Assembly: GCA_900100835.1 (NCBI GenBank)
Contig: FNCM01000002.1
Coordinates: 1-64,000 of the forward strand
Length of the DNA: 64,000 nucleotides
Source of the DNA: Selenomonas sp. WCT3
GTDB taxonomy: Bacteria; Bacillota; Negativicutes; Selenomonadales; Selenomonadaceae
Direction: 5' to 3'
Under the pieces are notes generated by a model, which saw only the letters and a program-made list of their open reading frames with translations, searched no databases and was not told where the DNA came from. Of this stretch, positions 55,420 to 64,000 are shown piece by piece (the first letter of the stretch is position 1; the number at the start of each line of letters is the position of its first letter). The translations under genes were made by a program, and so were the position numbers.

Positions 55420-56172
55420 TTACTTATTGAAGATATTCTTGAGTGCCTGTTTGTTGACATCGCGGTTAAGCTGTGCAAGATACGTCGTCAATTTGATGTT
55501 CTTCGGGCAAGCCTCGACACAGTTCTGGCTGTTGCCGCAACTCGTGATACCGCCTTTTTCCATCAGGGCGTTCAGACGCGTCGGAGCATCGAACTTCCCA
55601 AGCGGATGGAGGTTGAAGAGGTATGCCTGTACCGTCGGGGACGGTCCGATGAAGTCGGACTGCGGGCCAACGTTCGGGCAAGCCTCGAGACAGCAGCCGC
55701 AGGTCATGCAGTGCGAAATCTCATAGGCCGTCTCAGCCGTATGCGGATTCTGGATCGGTGCATCTTTGACATCCCAAGTGCCATCGACTTCAATCCAGCC
55801 ATGGATGCGTTTGAGGCTCTCGAACATAACGGAACGATCGATGAGCAGGTCACGGATAACCGGGAACGTGCGAGCCGGAGCCAGATGAATCGGCTGCTCA
55901 AGGTTATCAACCAGCGAGCAGCAAGCCTGACGAGCTTTGCCGTTGATAACCATCATGCAAGCGCCGCAAACCTTCTCCAGGCAGTTGCATTCCCAAACAA
56001 CCGGAGCGACTTTTTTGCCGTCAACGGTCACCGGATTTTTCTGGATTTCCATCAGGGCGGCAACGATGTTGAGGCCCGGACGATAATCTACTTCGAACTC
56101 CTGCGTGTACGGCTTGTCATTTGGGCCGTCCTGGCGTTCGATAACGAGTCTGACTTTCTTCTGTTCTGCCAT
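55420..56172 (-). CDS. frdB: Succinate dehydrogenase/fumarate reductase iron-sulfur subunit
   Basis: A 250-residue electron-transfer subunit. The 2Fe-2S site is CNCLEKVCGACMMVINGKARQAC; the second domain has C-x2-C-x2-C-x3-C (CMTCGCCLEACP) and SCGNSQNCVEACPKNI for the other two clusters. It links the quinone-side cytochrome b to the flavoprotein. Order C-A-B and a single cytochrome subunit match the Bacillus/Wolinella menaquinone type. Confidence 0.95.
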   Translation of the reverse strand: MAEQKKVRLVIERQDGPNDKPYTQEFEVDYRPGLNIVAALMEIQKNPVTVDGKKVAPVVWECNCLEKVCGACMMVINGKARQACCSLVDNLEQPIHLAPARTFPVIRDLLIDRSVMFESLKRIHGWIEVDGTWDVKDAPIQNPHTAETAYEISHCMTCGCCLEACPNVGPQSDFIGPSPTVQAYLFNLHPLGKFDAPTRLNALMEKGGITSCGNSQNCVEACPKNIKLTTYLAQLNRDVNKQALKNIFNK

Positions 56173-56190
56173 TCTATTTGTCCTCCCCCA

Positions 56191-58098
56191 TTACTCTTTC
56201 TTAGCTACAGCGTAGTTACGCAGACGCGGCTTGATGAGAGAATGCTCGAATTCACGATAGGAAACCTCCGGCTCGTTATTAGCAGCATCGAAGGAAACAA
56301 CGGTCGTGTACATGAATTTCTCATCATCACGGCCAAAGAATACGAGATCATCATTGCCATCATCCGTCATAGCACGGCCAGTCTCAGCATCGAAATGATA
56401 CTTGCCGGTCTTCTCATCGAAGGCTTTCTTCTTTGCATCATCCCACTGATCATAGTCGGATTTGAGGACAATCTTCGCATGAGCACCACGGCTCTCGTCA
56501 CGCAGCAGTGCGGACTTCGTGATGGCCATTGCATAGATAATCATGTTGCGGAGCTGACGAACAAACATTGCTTCCTGGTTTGCCCAGTTGCCATGGTCCG
56601 TAACACCGATGTTCTCCCAGCGTTTGAGCAGCTCATGAAGCTCCTTCATGCACTGCGCAAGACCTTTGTTATCACGCTCAACGGAAACATATTTGTACAT
56701 GATATCGCCGAGCTCATGATGCATCTGATGTGCGTTCTCCGGACCATTCATTGCGCGGATACGGTCGAATTCTTCTACGCACTCTTTGCGAGCTGCCTCG
56801 AGCTCTGCTTCCGTAAGCGCATCGCCGAGTTTGCCGCTGCGAGCCAGACGCAGGGATTCCGGACCGGAAATCGTACCGGAGTAGGTTGCCGACAGCAGGG
56901 AGTTTGCACCCAGACGGTTAGCACCATGATACTGATAATCGCACTCGCCGGAAGCCATGAGGCCCGGGATGTTCGTATGATGCTCACGGTCAACCCAAAT
57001 ACCGCCCATGGAATAATGGATGGACGGGAAGATTTCCATCGGTACCTTACGCGGGTCTTTACCTACGAAATCATCATACATCTCGAGGATACCGCCGAGT
57101 TTGCGCTCGAGGTAATCAGCCGGGATATGGGAAAGGTCGAGGTATACACGGTTCGGGTTCTGCATGCCGAGCCCCATGTGAACGACGACTTTGTAGATAG
57201 CACGGGAAGCAACGTCACGCGGAACGAGGTTGCCGTATGCCGGATACATATCCTCGAGGAAGTACCAACGCTCTTTCTCGTGAGTTTCCGGATTTTCGCG
57301 GTAAACCCATACACGGCCACCCTCACCACGGCAAGCCTCAGACATCAGGCGGTTTTTATCCGAACCTGGGATTGCCGTCGGATGGATCTGCAGGAATTCC
57401 GGGTTACCGATTTCAGCGCCCTGCTGATAAACAGCGGATACTGCCGAACCGTTACAAATCGTGGAAGCCGTGCAACGGCCATATACCTGGCCAGGGCCAC
57501 CCGTTGCGAGGATAACAACATCAGCCGGGAACGAAACGATTTCGTTGGAATTCATGTTCTGAGCAACGATACCACGGCAGACACCATCTTTGTTCTTGAT
57601 GATTTTAATGAATTCCCAGAACTCATATTTCTTGACGCCACCCTTGACTTCCCAACGACGAACCTGCTCATCAAGAGCATAGAGGAGCTGCTGACCCGTC
57701 GTGGAACCAGCAAATACCGTACGTTTATTTTTCTGACCACCGAAGTTACGGAGATCGAGAACGCCTTCCGCCGTACGCGTGAACGGAACACCCATGCGAT
57801 CGAACATCTTGACGAGTTTCGGAGCTGCCTCAACCATGCCTTTTACAGCCAGCTGGTCAGCCAGGAAGTCACCGCCGTATACCGTATCATCGAAATGTTC
57901 ATAAATGGAATCATGCTCACCTTTGGTATCCATGCAAGCATTCATACCACCCTGTGCACACAGGGAATGGGAACGTTTTACCGGGCAGTACGAGAACAGA
58001 TCTACTTTACCGCCGCCTTCGCAGATTTTCAGCGCAGCCATGAGGCCAGAGAGGCCGCCACCTACGACAATAATCTTATTTTCAGGTTTATTAGCCAT
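56191..58098 (-). CDS. frdA: Succinate dehydrogenase/fumarate reductase flavoprotein subunit
   Basis: A 635-residue catalytic subunit with covalent FAD. The Rossmann loop is IIVVGGGLSGLMAALKICEGG, the FAD-His region is SLCAQGGMNA with the nearby HDSIYEHFDDT, and the active site has HPTAIPG and RGEGGRVWV with the proton-transfer Arg. In this anaerobic setting it most likely reduces fumarate to succinate; the sequence alone does not exclude the reverse. Confidence 0.95.
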   Translation of the reverse strand: MANKPENKIIVVGGGLSGLMAALKICEGGGKVDLFSYCPVKRSHSLCAQGGMNACMDTKGEHDSIYEHFDDTVYGGDFLADQLAVKGMVEAAPKLVKMFDRMGVPFTRTAEGVLDLRNFGGQKNKRTVFAGSTTGQQLLYALDEQVRRWEVKGGVKKYEFWEFIKIIKNKDGVCRGIVAQNMNSNEIVSFPADVVILATGGPGQVYGRCTASTICNGSAVSAVYQQGAEIGNPEFLQIHPTAIPGSDKNRLMSEACRGEGGRVWVYRENPETHEKERWYFLEDMYPAYGNLVPRDVASRAIYKVVVHMGLGMQNPNRVYLDLSHIPADYLERKLGGILEMYDDFVGKDPRKVPMEIFPSIHYSMGGIWVDREHHTNIPGLMASGECDYQYHGANRLGANSLLSATYSGTISGPESLRLARSGKLGDALTEAELEAARKECVEEFDRIRAMNGPENAHQMHHELGDIMYKYVSVERDNKGLAQCMKELHELLKRWENIGVTDHGNWANQEAMFVRQLRNMIIYAMAITKSALLRDESRGAHAKIVLKSDYDQWDDAKKKAFDEKTGKYHFDAETGRAMTDDGNDDLVFFGRDDEKFMYTTVVSFDAANNEPEVSYREFEHSLIKPRLRNYAVAKKE

Positions 58099-58129
58099 TG
58101 ATTTTCTCCTTTTCTTTGCGATACTTCAC

Positions 58130-58756
58130 TTACATTACGAAGTAGCTGCCCATGAATACCAGCGTAATCAGGCAGAGAAGAGCGCAGAGACCCATGCTGC
58201 AGAGACTGACGACGTTCTGGATGCGCGGGCCCTTAGCAATACCCCAAGTCATGCAGAAGGTCGTGATACCATTGCAGAAATGGAAGATTGCAGCGAACAT
58301 ACCAATAATGTAGAGTACAGCGATAATCGGGTTGCCCGTGAACATGCTCTGAAGCAGTTCATAGGAGATCGGCGTACCGCTAATAGCCTTCGTAAAGATA
58401 CGGAGATCAAATACATGCCAAGCAAGGAAAAAGACCAGGAGCCAAGCCGTCCAGCGCTGGAGCGCGAACTGCCAGTTACGGATGTAACCATAACGGCCCG
58501 GGTTGTTGTTTGCCTGACGGCAGATGTAAATACCATAAATAGCATGGAACAGCAGCGGAACCGCAATAGCCCCAACCTCAAGGGCGAGGAAGATCGGTTT
58601 CGGGATGAGCTCCATCGTTGCAAGTGCACCATTCAGCACCGGAGCGCCGCCGAGGGCCATCGAGTTGGTGAAGATATGCTCAAAGAGAACCATACCCAGA
58701 ACCAGGAGACCCACTAAAGAATGCAGACGACGCAGATAAAAAGTTGTGTGAAACAT
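58130..58756 (-). CDS. frdC: Succinate dehydrogenase/fumarate reductase cytochrome b subunit
   Basis: A 208-residue membrane anchor with five predicted helices and heme-ligand His residues (RRLHSLVGLLVLG, EHIFTN, LLFHAIYGIYICR, LAWHVFD, IFHFCNGI). This fits the diheme cytochrome b558 type that uses menaquinol. First subunit gene of the reductase, 33 bases after the fumarase beta gene. Confidence 0.92.
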   Translation of the reverse strand: MFHTTFYLRRLHSLVGLLVLGMVLFEHIFTNSMALGGAPVLNGALATMELIPKPIFLALEVGAIAVPLLFHAIYGIYICRQANNNPGRYGYIRNWQFALQRWTAWLLVFFLAWHVFDLRIFTKAISGTPISYELLQSMFTGNPIIAVLYIIGMFAAIFHFCNGITTFCMTWGIAKGPRIQNVVSLCSMGLCALLCLITLVFMGSYFVM

Positions 58757-58789
58757 TCTGTACCTCCTAAAATAATTCCAATACTTCTA

Positions 58790-59356
58790 TCAGTAGCCTT
58801 TCAGCGTACGATACTTAGCCTGATTCGTCTCGTAAAGGTTGTTACCCTCACAATCGATAACAACGATAGCCGGGAAATCCTCAACCGTAAGAGCAGCTAC
58901 TGCCTCAGGGCCAAGCTCTGGATATGCGAGGACTTCGTATTTTTTAACCGACTTTGCAATCAGGGCAGCAGCACCACCAACAGCAGCAAAATACGTAACA
59001 CCGTTTTTCTTCATGGACTCGATAACAGCCTCCGAACGAGAGCCTTTACCAATCATACCTTTGATACCCTGATCGAGCATCGTCGGCGTATAAGCATCCA
59101 TGCGGCCAGAAGTCGTCGGACCGCAGGAACCGATCGGATCGCCCGGTTTTGCCGGCGTCGGTCCCAGGTAATAGACCATCTGGTTCGTCCAGTCAACCGG
59201 CAGCTTCTCGCCACGTGCGAGCGCTTCTGTCATTGCCTTATGAGCTGCATCACGAGCAGCGATAATCGTACCGCTGATCAAGACTGCATCACCAGCATGC
59301 AGCTGGCGGGATTTCTCTTCCGTAAACGGAGTCTGAATTTTAATTGGTTCTGCCAT
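58790..59356 (-). CDS. fumB: Class I fumarase, beta subunit
   Basis: A 188-residue Fe-S hydro-lyase C-terminal domain (Fumerase_C). It contains DAVLISGTIIAARDAAHKAM, YYLGPTPAKPGDPIGSCGPTTSGRMD and PAIVVIDCEGNNLYE. With the alpha subunit it forms an oxygen-sensitive 4Fe-4S fumarase; tartrate dehydratase is the alternative, but the frd link favours fumarase. Confidence 0.9.
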   Translation of the reverse strand: MAEPIKIQTPFTEEKSRQLHAGDAVLISGTIIAARDAAHKAMTEALARGEKLPVDWTNQMVYYLGPTPAKPGDPIGSCGPTTSGRMDAYTPTMLDQGIKGMIGKGSRSEAVIESMKKNGVTYFAAVGGAAALIAKSVKKYEVLAYPELGPEAVAALTVEDFPAIVVIDCEGNNLYETNQAKYRTLKGY

Positions 59357-59377
59357 TGTTATTCCTCCTATCTCAAA

Positions 59378-60220
59378 TCAAAGCGTACGGGATGCATGAC
59401 GCATTGCGTGGCAGCAGATCGTTACAGCGACCGGCAAGCCTGCGATATGCGTTGGGCCCCACTCAATATTGACTGCAAGAGCGGAGGTCGAGCCGCCGAG
59501 CTGCGGTCCGATACCCGTCTGATTAATGAGATCCAGGAGCTCGCCCTCGAGTTTTGCGTATTCCGGCATCGGATTACGCTCATCAATGGAACGAGTCAGT
59601 GCCTTCTTGGAAAGGAGCGCGGCACGGTCCATAGTACCACCGATACCAACACCGACAACCATCGGCGGGCACGGATTCATGCTTGCATGGAGAATGATAT
59701 CCATAACAGCTTTCTTTACGCCCTCAACGCCATCGGCCGGAACCAGCATCTTAACGCCGGATTTGTTCTCCGAACCAAAGCCTTTCGGTGCAACCGTAAT
59801 CTTGAGCTTGTCACCCGGAACGATTTTCGTGTAGATAACGCCCGGCGTGTTATCCTTCGTGTTGACACGATTGAACAGCGGCTCCGCAACAACAGATTTG
59901 CGCAGATAACCTTCCGTGTAGCCCTTCGAAATACCTTCGTTGACAGCATCCTCCAAGGAACCACCAGTGATATGGAGATCCTGGCCTACTTCGAGGAATA
60001 CAATCGTCATGCCGGTATCCTGGCAATACGGACGGTCCTCAGCACGGGCAATCTCTGCATTCTTAATAATCTGGTCAAGAACGTTCTGTGCGACCGGAGA
60101 AACCTCCGTCTCGCGGCCACGTTTGAGGCCTTCGTAAACGTCTTTCGGCAGATAATAAGCTGCTTCCTTGCACATCTGTGCTACGTTTTCAGTGATTTGT
60201 TTTGCGTCGAGTTCTCGCAA
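59378..60220 (-). CDS. fumA: Class I fumarase, alpha subunit
   Basis: A 280-residue Fe-S hydro-lyase N-terminal domain. Cluster Cys residues are in DRPYCQDTGMTIVF, HASMNPCPPMVVGVGIGGTMD and VTICCHAMRHASR. It converts malate to fumarate for the reductase encoded downstream. I choose TTG 60220, 6 bases after GGGAGGG; the in-frame ATG at 60235 overlaps that site and has none of its own. Confidence 0.88.
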   Translation of the reverse strand: MRELDAKQITENVAQMCKEAAYYLPKDVYEGLKRGRETEVSPVAQNVLDQIIKNAEIARAEDRPYCQDTGMTIVFLEVGQDLHITGGSLEDAVNEGISKGYTEGYLRKSVVAEPLFNRVNTKDNTPGVIYTKIVPGDKLKITVAPKGFGSENKSGVKMLVPADGVEGVKKAVMDIILHASMNPCPPMVVGVGIGGTMDRAALLSKKALTRSIDERNPMPEYAKLEGELLDLINQTGIGPQLGGSTSALAVNIEWGPTHIAGLPVAVTICCHAMRHASRTL

Positions 60221-60265
60221 AGTAATCCCTCCCATAAATACAACTTATCACACATCTGTAGGTTC

Positions 60266-60294
60266 ATCATAGCACATTTTATTATGCCATTCAA
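60266..60294 (-). promoter_or_regulatory. Promoter of the fum-frd operon
   Basis: On the minus strand TTGAAT (60289-60294), 17 bases, TATGAT (60266-60271) with an extended TGC. A dyad AGTGAA-n5-TTCACT lies upstream at 60328-60344. Confidence 0.65.
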
Positions 60295-60372
60295 GCACTG
60301 TAAAAAGTGCCGCAAACCCGCGTAAATAGTGAATTTCGTTCACTTTTTACTTCACCCAAAAACAGATCTATA

Positions 60373-60384
60373 TGATATACATCA
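60373..60384. promoter_or_regulatory. FNR/CRP-like site upstream of the fum-frd operon
   Basis: TGATATACATCA matches the FNR core TGATn4ATCA. It lies about 120 bases upstream of the expected start, further than usual for direct activation. Confidence 0.4.
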
Positions 60385-60495
60385 CATCACTATACTTATT
60401 ATCCATCGAGGGAAAAATTCCTGCTGATTTTTATTTTTTTCGTAAAAAATGTATTATTATTTTTTATTTTTTCATGAGAGCAGAATTATATCAGT

Positions 60496-60978
60496 TTATA
60501 TCCGTATCAGCTTGACCACGGGCTTCTGTCCCTGTACCAAATCCGCCACCATGAATGAACCACGGCTGGCATCCCGAGGGCGCGCCACGCTGCCAGGATT
60601 GAGTACCGTGACCTCGCCAATTGACAAGTCAGCCACATGGGTATGACCATAGACAGCAATGTCAGCCGCCTGCTCACGAGCTGCCAGCACAAGATTCTGG
60701 GTAGAAAAGTTCACACCGTAAAGATGTCCGTGGGTCAGCAGGATCCGGTGATCCCCCAAGTCCGCAAGCACGGTATCCTCCAACCGCGACATGGGCCAAT
60801 CATTATTGCCGGCCACCTTTATGACCGGCAAATCGGTCACCATCTCCAGATATTCTGCATCCATGGCAATATCCCCAGCGAACAGCCACGCTTCCACATC
60901 CGCGGCTGCTGGATGCTGCAGCATCACATCCAGCGCATTCGTGTCTCCATGGCTGTCACTTGCAATTCCGATTTTCAT
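60496..60978 (-). CDS. YfcE/MJ0936-type metallophosphodiesterase
   Basis: A 160-residue calcineurin-like phosphoesterase. Metal motifs are SDSHGD, FAGDIAMD, GNNDW, LTHGHLYGV and YGHTHVAD. Family members hydrolyse phosphodiesters in vitro; the natural substrate is open. Its start overlaps the rdgB stop by ATGA, and the rph-rdgB-yfcE order is common in Firmicutes. Confidence 0.9.
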   Translation of the reverse strand: MKIGIASDSHGDTNALDVMLQHPAAADVEAWLFAGDIAMDAEYLEMVTDLPVIKVAGNNDWPMSRLEDTVLADLGDHRILLTHGHLYGVNFSTQNLVLAAREQAADIAVYGHTHVADLSIGEVTVLNPGSVARPRDASRGSFMVADLVQGQKPVVKLIRI

Positions 60979-61574
60979 TTCAGGTAATCCTCCAACGCCG
61001 TGGCTAGTTCCTTCAATGCCTTTCCCCGATGGCTGATAACCTGCTTCTCCTCCAAGGTGAGTTCTGCCATGGTGCGCCCTGGATATTCCACCGGATAGAA
61101 ATACGGGTCATAGCCGAAACCATTTTCCCCTTTGGCTGTCAGCTTGACCTGCCCATCACAGCGCCCCTCCGCCGTCAAAGTTTTGCCATCGGCCCCAATA
61201 AAGGCCAGGGCACAGCGATAATCCGCCGCCGATTCCGCTACCCCTGCCTTCTGTAACTCTTCCACCATCTTTTCGTTATTGGCAGCATCATCGGCATGAT
61301 AGCCAGCAAAACGAGCCGAGTAGATGCCCGGCGCGCCACCAAGCACCTCGATCTCCAATCCTGAATCATCGGCGATGCAGGCGCAGCCCGTCTGCTGCTG
61401 ATAAAACGCCGCCTTAATCTTCGCGTTTTCTGCAAAGGATTTGCCATCTTCCACAGCATCCGGCAGCTCGCCAAACTCCGCTAGGGAAACCACTTCCACT
61501 GGCAGTTCCTGCAATGCTGCCGCCATTTCCCGCACCTTGCCCTTATTTTTCGTTGCGATTACGATTTTCTGCAT
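60975..61574 (-). CDS. rdgB: XTP/dITP diphosphatase
   Basis: A 199-residue Ham1/RdgB enzyme that removes deaminated purine nucleotides. It has VIATKNKGKVREM, DDSGLEIEVLGGAPGIYSARFAG and NGFGYDPYFYP, and ends with ISHRGKALKEL. I start at 61574, after AGGAG; the longer frame only adds five residues. Confidence 0.94.
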   Translation of the reverse strand: MQKIVIATKNKGKVREMAAALQELPVEVVSLAEFGELPDAVEDGKSFAENAKIKAAFYQQQTGCACIADDSGLEIEVLGGAPGIYSARFAGYHADDAANNEKMVEELQKAGVAESAADYRCALAFIGADGKTLTAEGRCDGQVKLTAKGENGFGYDPYFYPVEYPGRTMAELTLEEKQVISHRGKALKELATALEDYLK

Positions 61575-61590
61575 ATCTTTTCTCCTCATC

Positions 61591-62337
61591 TCAGCCTTCG
61601 CGGCCCACCAGCCATACCAGCTGCCCGCCTAAGATATCCTTTTGGTAGGAAATCAGCTCCCGGCAGCCCTTTTCACCCAAACGGAGCAACTCCGACATCT
61701 CCTCATGGGAGAAGGGACGTCCTTCCCCAGTACCTTGAACCTCAACAAAACGGCCATCCCCAGTCATTACCACATTCATATCCACAATGGCCTGGGAATC
61801 CTCCTCATAGCAAAGGTCGAGGATCGGTTCATTCTCATGGCTGACACCGACGCTGATAGCTGAAAGAAAATCCTTTACCGGGAAGATATTTCCCTTTTCG
61901 TAGAAGGTCGCGCAGGCCTCCACCAAAGCCACAAAAGCACCGGTGATGGAAGCCGTGCGGGTACCGCCATCGGCTTGAATGACATCGCAGTCAATCATGA
62001 TCGTTCGCTCACCGATTGCCTTGGTATCCACCACTGACCGCAGGCTGCGTCCAATCAGGCGCTCAATCTCCTGAGTGCGCCCCGACTGTTTCCCCCGGAC
62101 AGCCTCACGCTGAGTGCGCACGCCAGTAGCACTGGGCAGCAGCGAATACTCAGCAGTGACCCAGCCTTCCCCCGTCCCTTTCAAGAAAAAGGGCACTCGG
62201 TCTTCCACCGTAGCCGCACAGATTACCTTGGTATTTCCCATTTCAATGAGCACCGACCCTGCCGGGTACTTCTGAAAATGGCGGTGGATGGTGTAGTGAC
62301 GCAGCTGATCCGCACTGCGGCGGTCGATTCGTTCCAT
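61591..62337 (-). CDS. rph: Ribonuclease PH
   Basis: A 248-residue phosphorolytic exonuclease that trims tRNA 3' ends. It contains [53 protein letters not shown], the phosphate-site region [15 protein letters not shown], and the C-terminal [21 protein letters not shown]. The tail is intact, unlike the E. coli K-12 frameshift. Confidence 0.95.
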   Translation of the reverse strand: MERIDRRSADQLRHYTIHRHFQKYPAGSVLIEMGNTKVICAATVEDRVPFFLKGTGEGWVTAEYSLLPSATGVRTQREAVRGKQSGRTQEIERLIGRSLRSVVDTKAIGERTIMIDCDVIQADGGTRTASITGAFVALVEACATFYEKGNIFPVKDFLSAISVGVSHENEPILDLCYEEDSQAIVDMNVVMTGDGRFVEVQGTGEGRPFSHEEMSELLRLGEKGCRELISYQKDILGGQLVWLVGREG

Positions 62338-62355
62338 AGAAATTCCTCCTATACA

Positions 62356-62385
62356 TGAAAAGCCTTCCCCGTCAGAGGAAGGCTA
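62356..62385 (-). terminator. Terminator after the CofE-like gene
   Basis: On the minus strand AGCCTTCC pairs with GGAAGGCT and is followed by TTTTC. It lies between the CofE-like gene and rph. Confidence 0.7.
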
Positions 62386-62397
62386 TAAAATTCCGTC

Positions 62398-63057
62398 TTA
62401 GTTATTTTCCTGATACTGCTTGTAGTTCTTGATGATGCAAATCGGCGTTTTCTGAGATGCATTGCCGAAAGGATTATCAATCAGCAGCTGTGCAGCCTTC
62501 GGGCCATCGACTTTATCCGTAACACCGACCACGCGGGAACGCTTGAGGTCATTGACGTCCGCAATCATCGCACCAAAGCAGCCAAGGCGCTGCTGGATTT
62601 TCTTTACGACTTCATTCGGCTCGCCCGGACCATAAACGATGCACTTATCGAAAGGAGGCATCGTGCCCGTTACGTCATCAATCATAGCCGTTTCCTTGCC
62701 GCCCCAAACATAAAACATGCCGGACTTGCCAAAGATTTTTGCAATAAAGCCTGCAAACAGCGCAAACGCTACGCGCCACTTGCCCTCAACATTCATCAGC
62801 GACTGCATGCCATGGGGCGAAGCCAAAGAGCCATAATCCGGAATGAACCGGCAGCAGAACTGTGCTACCCTGCTGATTTTCAGGTCTTCCGGGCGTACAT
62901 AACGTCCCTGGGTGATAGCTACTACGCTTTCTGCACAGCAAAGCAGGTCATTTTCACCAATCTTATCTTTCGTATAGCGTTCAATCGCATCAACGATGTC
63001 ATCTTTCTCAGTCAGGATGCGCGTCGGCACCGGGATGAGTTCTAATTCTTCTGCCAT
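62398..63057 (-). CDS. CofE-like protein (F420-0:glutamate ligase family)
   Basis: A 219-residue protein resembling the F420 gamma-glutamyl ligase fold: [48 protein letters not shown], and [27 protein letters not shown]. No other F420 gene is seen and Negativicutes are not known F420 makers, so it probably does another ligation. It shares a transcript with an anchored protein and a thioesterase. Confidence 0.7.
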   Translation of the reverse strand: MAEELELIPVPTRILTEKDDIVDAIERYTKDKIGENDLLCCAESVVAITQGRYVRPEDLKISRVAQFCCRFIPDYGSLASPHGMQSLMNVEGKWRVAFALFAGFIAKIFGKSGMFYVWGGKETAMIDDVTGTMPPFDKCIVYGPGEPNEVVKKIQQRLGCFGAMIADVNDLKRSRVVGVTDKVDGPKAAQLLIDNPFGNASQKTPICIIKNYKQYQENN

Positions 63058-63071
63058 TGTTTCGTGCCTCC

Positions 63072-63623
63072 TTAGTCCTGTACCAGCTGGACGTCTGCCA
63101 ACTTGGCAATCTCTTCAGCAGTAAATACCAAACGGATTTTGCGGTAATGCCACGGCGTACGGCCCGTCTCCATCCAAATAAAGTCAACCGGTAGGTCAAC
63201 CATATGCGAAAGGGCCTCATTAAGGCTCATACCCTTGCGCGGCGTCAATTTGACCTTGGCGTAAATGTTCAGCTTATCTTCGCCATGGGCATCGCCTTTT
63301 TTCTGAATCAGGACAGCCTCGAAATACTCATCCTCGCGGGGCTCACCCTCGCGTTCTGCAATACCTTTGACCGCGATTCCATCATACTGCTCATAGGGCA
63401 GCTGGATGTGGTTAATGGCATCCATGATGGTTGCGCACTGCTTGCCTTCATTATAGAAGTTCAGTTTTTTCGACAGCACGATGCTGTTTTCATCCTGAGA
63501 CTCCACAACCACCGGCGCACTCGTATCCACACGAATGTCCTCCTTACCTGCAACAGCCAGGTAAAGGTTAGCTGCTACTACGGCCAGTACAATCAGACCA
63601 ACAATAACGTATACGATTGTCAC
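63072..63623 (-). CDS. Single-pass membrane protein of unknown function
   Basis: A 183-residue protein with one N-terminal membrane segment (about 3-25) and a mixed alpha/beta domain outside, with no motif I recognise. The end reads [33 protein letters not shown]. It starts with GTG, 6 bases after GGGAGGA. It lies 14 bases before the CofE-like gene and 27 after the thioesterase, so the three are one operon. Confidence 0.7.
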   Translation of the reverse strand: MTIVYVIVGLIVLAVVAANLYLAVAGKEDIRVDTSAPVVVESQDENSIVLSKKLNFYNEGKQCATIMDAINHIQLPYEQYDGIAVKGIAEREGEPREDEYFEAVLIQKKGDAHGEDKLNIYAKVKLTPRKGMSLNEALSHMVDLPVDFIWMETGRTPWHYRKIRLVFTAEEIAKLADVQLVQD

Positions 63624-63650
63624 AATTATTCCTCCCTAGAAATCCATTAG

Positions 63651-64000
63651 TTATTTCGACGACAAAGCCTTCTCTTTCGCCATTGCCGCCGCTAATATCC
63701 GATAGTATTTTTCCGGCAGACGGGTTATATGTCCAGTTTCCTTGCTGGTAAACACATTCTGGGAATGACCAGTCACCATAACCTCGCCATCGGCTTTGCG
63801 GATAATCCGGTAATCAAAGGCCATCTTAGCCTTGGTAAGCGCCGTAGGTGTCGTCTCAATCAAGACAACATCATCGAATCGCCCCGGCGAAACATACTTC
63901 GCCCGTACATCCGTAATGGGAAATACGAAACCATCATCCATCAGCTCCCCCAACGTAATGCCGATAGAGCGCAGATATTCCACCCGGCCGATTTCAAACC
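63651..64000 (-). CDS. YbgC/FadM-type acyl-CoA thioesterase, N-terminus cut by window
   Basis: The frame stays open to the window edge and reads FEIGRVEYLRSIGITLGELM, then PITDVRAKYVSPGRFDDVVLIETTP and AFDYRIIRKADGEVMVTGHSQNVFTSKETG. This is the hotdog fold of the 4-hydroxybenzoyl-CoA thioesterase family. The catalytic Asp near the N-terminus is outside the window. It hydrolyses acyl-CoA thioesters; the chain is unknown. Confidence 0.85.
   Translation of the reverse strand, partial: FEIGRVEYLRSIGITLGELMDDGFVFPITDVRAKYVSPGRFDDVVLIETTPTALTKAKMAFDYRIIRKADGEVMVTGHSQNVFTSKETGHITRLPEKYYRILAAAMAKEKALSSK

Noticed and set aside
55606..58101. An 831-codon open frame on the plus strand
   Set aside because: It lies opposite frdA and frdB, whose sequences are clearly conserved; it has no family likeness and reads as a codon-bias shadow.
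58721..60325. A 534-codon plus-strand frame
   Set aside because: It is antisense to both fumarase genes and their promoter, with no protein-family features.

Overview
The window looks like chromosome from a diderm (Gram-negative) Firmicute of the Negativicutes, most likely a Selenomonas-type anaerobe. Three things point this way. The protein families are Firmicute-like (DnaX, PTS, Pdp/Cdd/NupC, a SigH-like sigma factor, a CadC-like ArsR). The cell also has an outer-membrane porin ending in Phe, a PilP/PilQ-like secretin pair and a Gly-rich GG/AAGGAGG ribosome-binding style. The metabolism fits a rumen or gut succinate/propionate fermenter (fumarase plus fumarate reductase, lactate permease, anaerobic RNR activase, secreted beta-glucanases). 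Species assignment is inference; no rRNA gene is present.

Layout. 1-330: the right end of an IS3-family element. 394-7950 (minus): a cellulose/mixed-linkage glucan operon (cellobiose-type PTS IIC, porin, IIB, IIA, 6-phospho-beta-glucosidase, secreted GH16 and GH9 enzymes). An RpiR regulator, translationally coupled to dnaX, lies upstream. 10.7-11.1 kb: SRP RNA and tRNA-Ser(GGA), with a consensus promoter. 11.2-12.2 kb: CheX-like and CheY-like pair. 12.4-16.8 kb: nucleoside salvage (deoB-pdp-cdd-nupC) with three copies of a shared palindromic operator. 16.9-20.8 kb: GNAT, MscS channel, a stand-alone NrdD-tail protein beside nrdG, and two UspA proteins. 20.9-24 kb: threonine deaminase and lactate permease. 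24.1-27.5 kb: MurNAc salvage operon murQ-murP-mupG. 27.5-29.5 kb: ArsR regulator, NlpC/P60 peptidase, sigma factor. 29.9-36.6 kb: tetrapyrrole operon leading to uroporphyrinogen III and siroheme/corrin precursors. 36.8-39.5 kb: NarL-type regulator, secretin and PilP-like protein. 39.6-43.5 kb: pgi, a stripped-down phosphohexomutase domain, and pgm. 43.6-46.2 kb: MATE pump, YdcF-like protein, cupin. 46.35-46.92 kb: an unusual nested inverted-repeat element. 46.9-49.2 kb: ilvBN. 49.25-50.76 kb: comF and yqeB. 50.92-51.51 kb: a candidate large structured non-coding RNA. 51.5-55.2 kb: radical SAM protein, pyridoxamine kinase, queF, PAS-GGDEF-EAL protein. 55.4-60.3 kb: one operon for fumarase and fumarate reductase. 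60.5-64 kb: yfcE, rdgB, rph, a CofE-like protein, a membrane-anchored protein and a thioesterase cut by the window end.

How it fits together. Polysaccharide is cut outside the cell by GH9/GH16, crosses the outer membrane through the porin, is taken up and phosphorylated by the PTS, and is split by the GH1 enzyme into glycolysis (pgi, pgm). Reducing equivalents are disposed of through fumarate to succinate. Cobalamin-type precursors from the hem operon would serve the methylmalonyl-CoA route if the organism makes propionate (inference).

The best candidates for something undescribed are: (1) the 46349-46917 element, two related halves in inverted orientation with perfectly complementary loops; (2) the ~587-nt RNA at 50921-51507, which has its own promoter, terminator and closing helix; (3) the stand-alone glycyl-radical-loop protein next to nrdG; (4) the isolated phosphohexomutase domain with a damaged metal site beside pgm.
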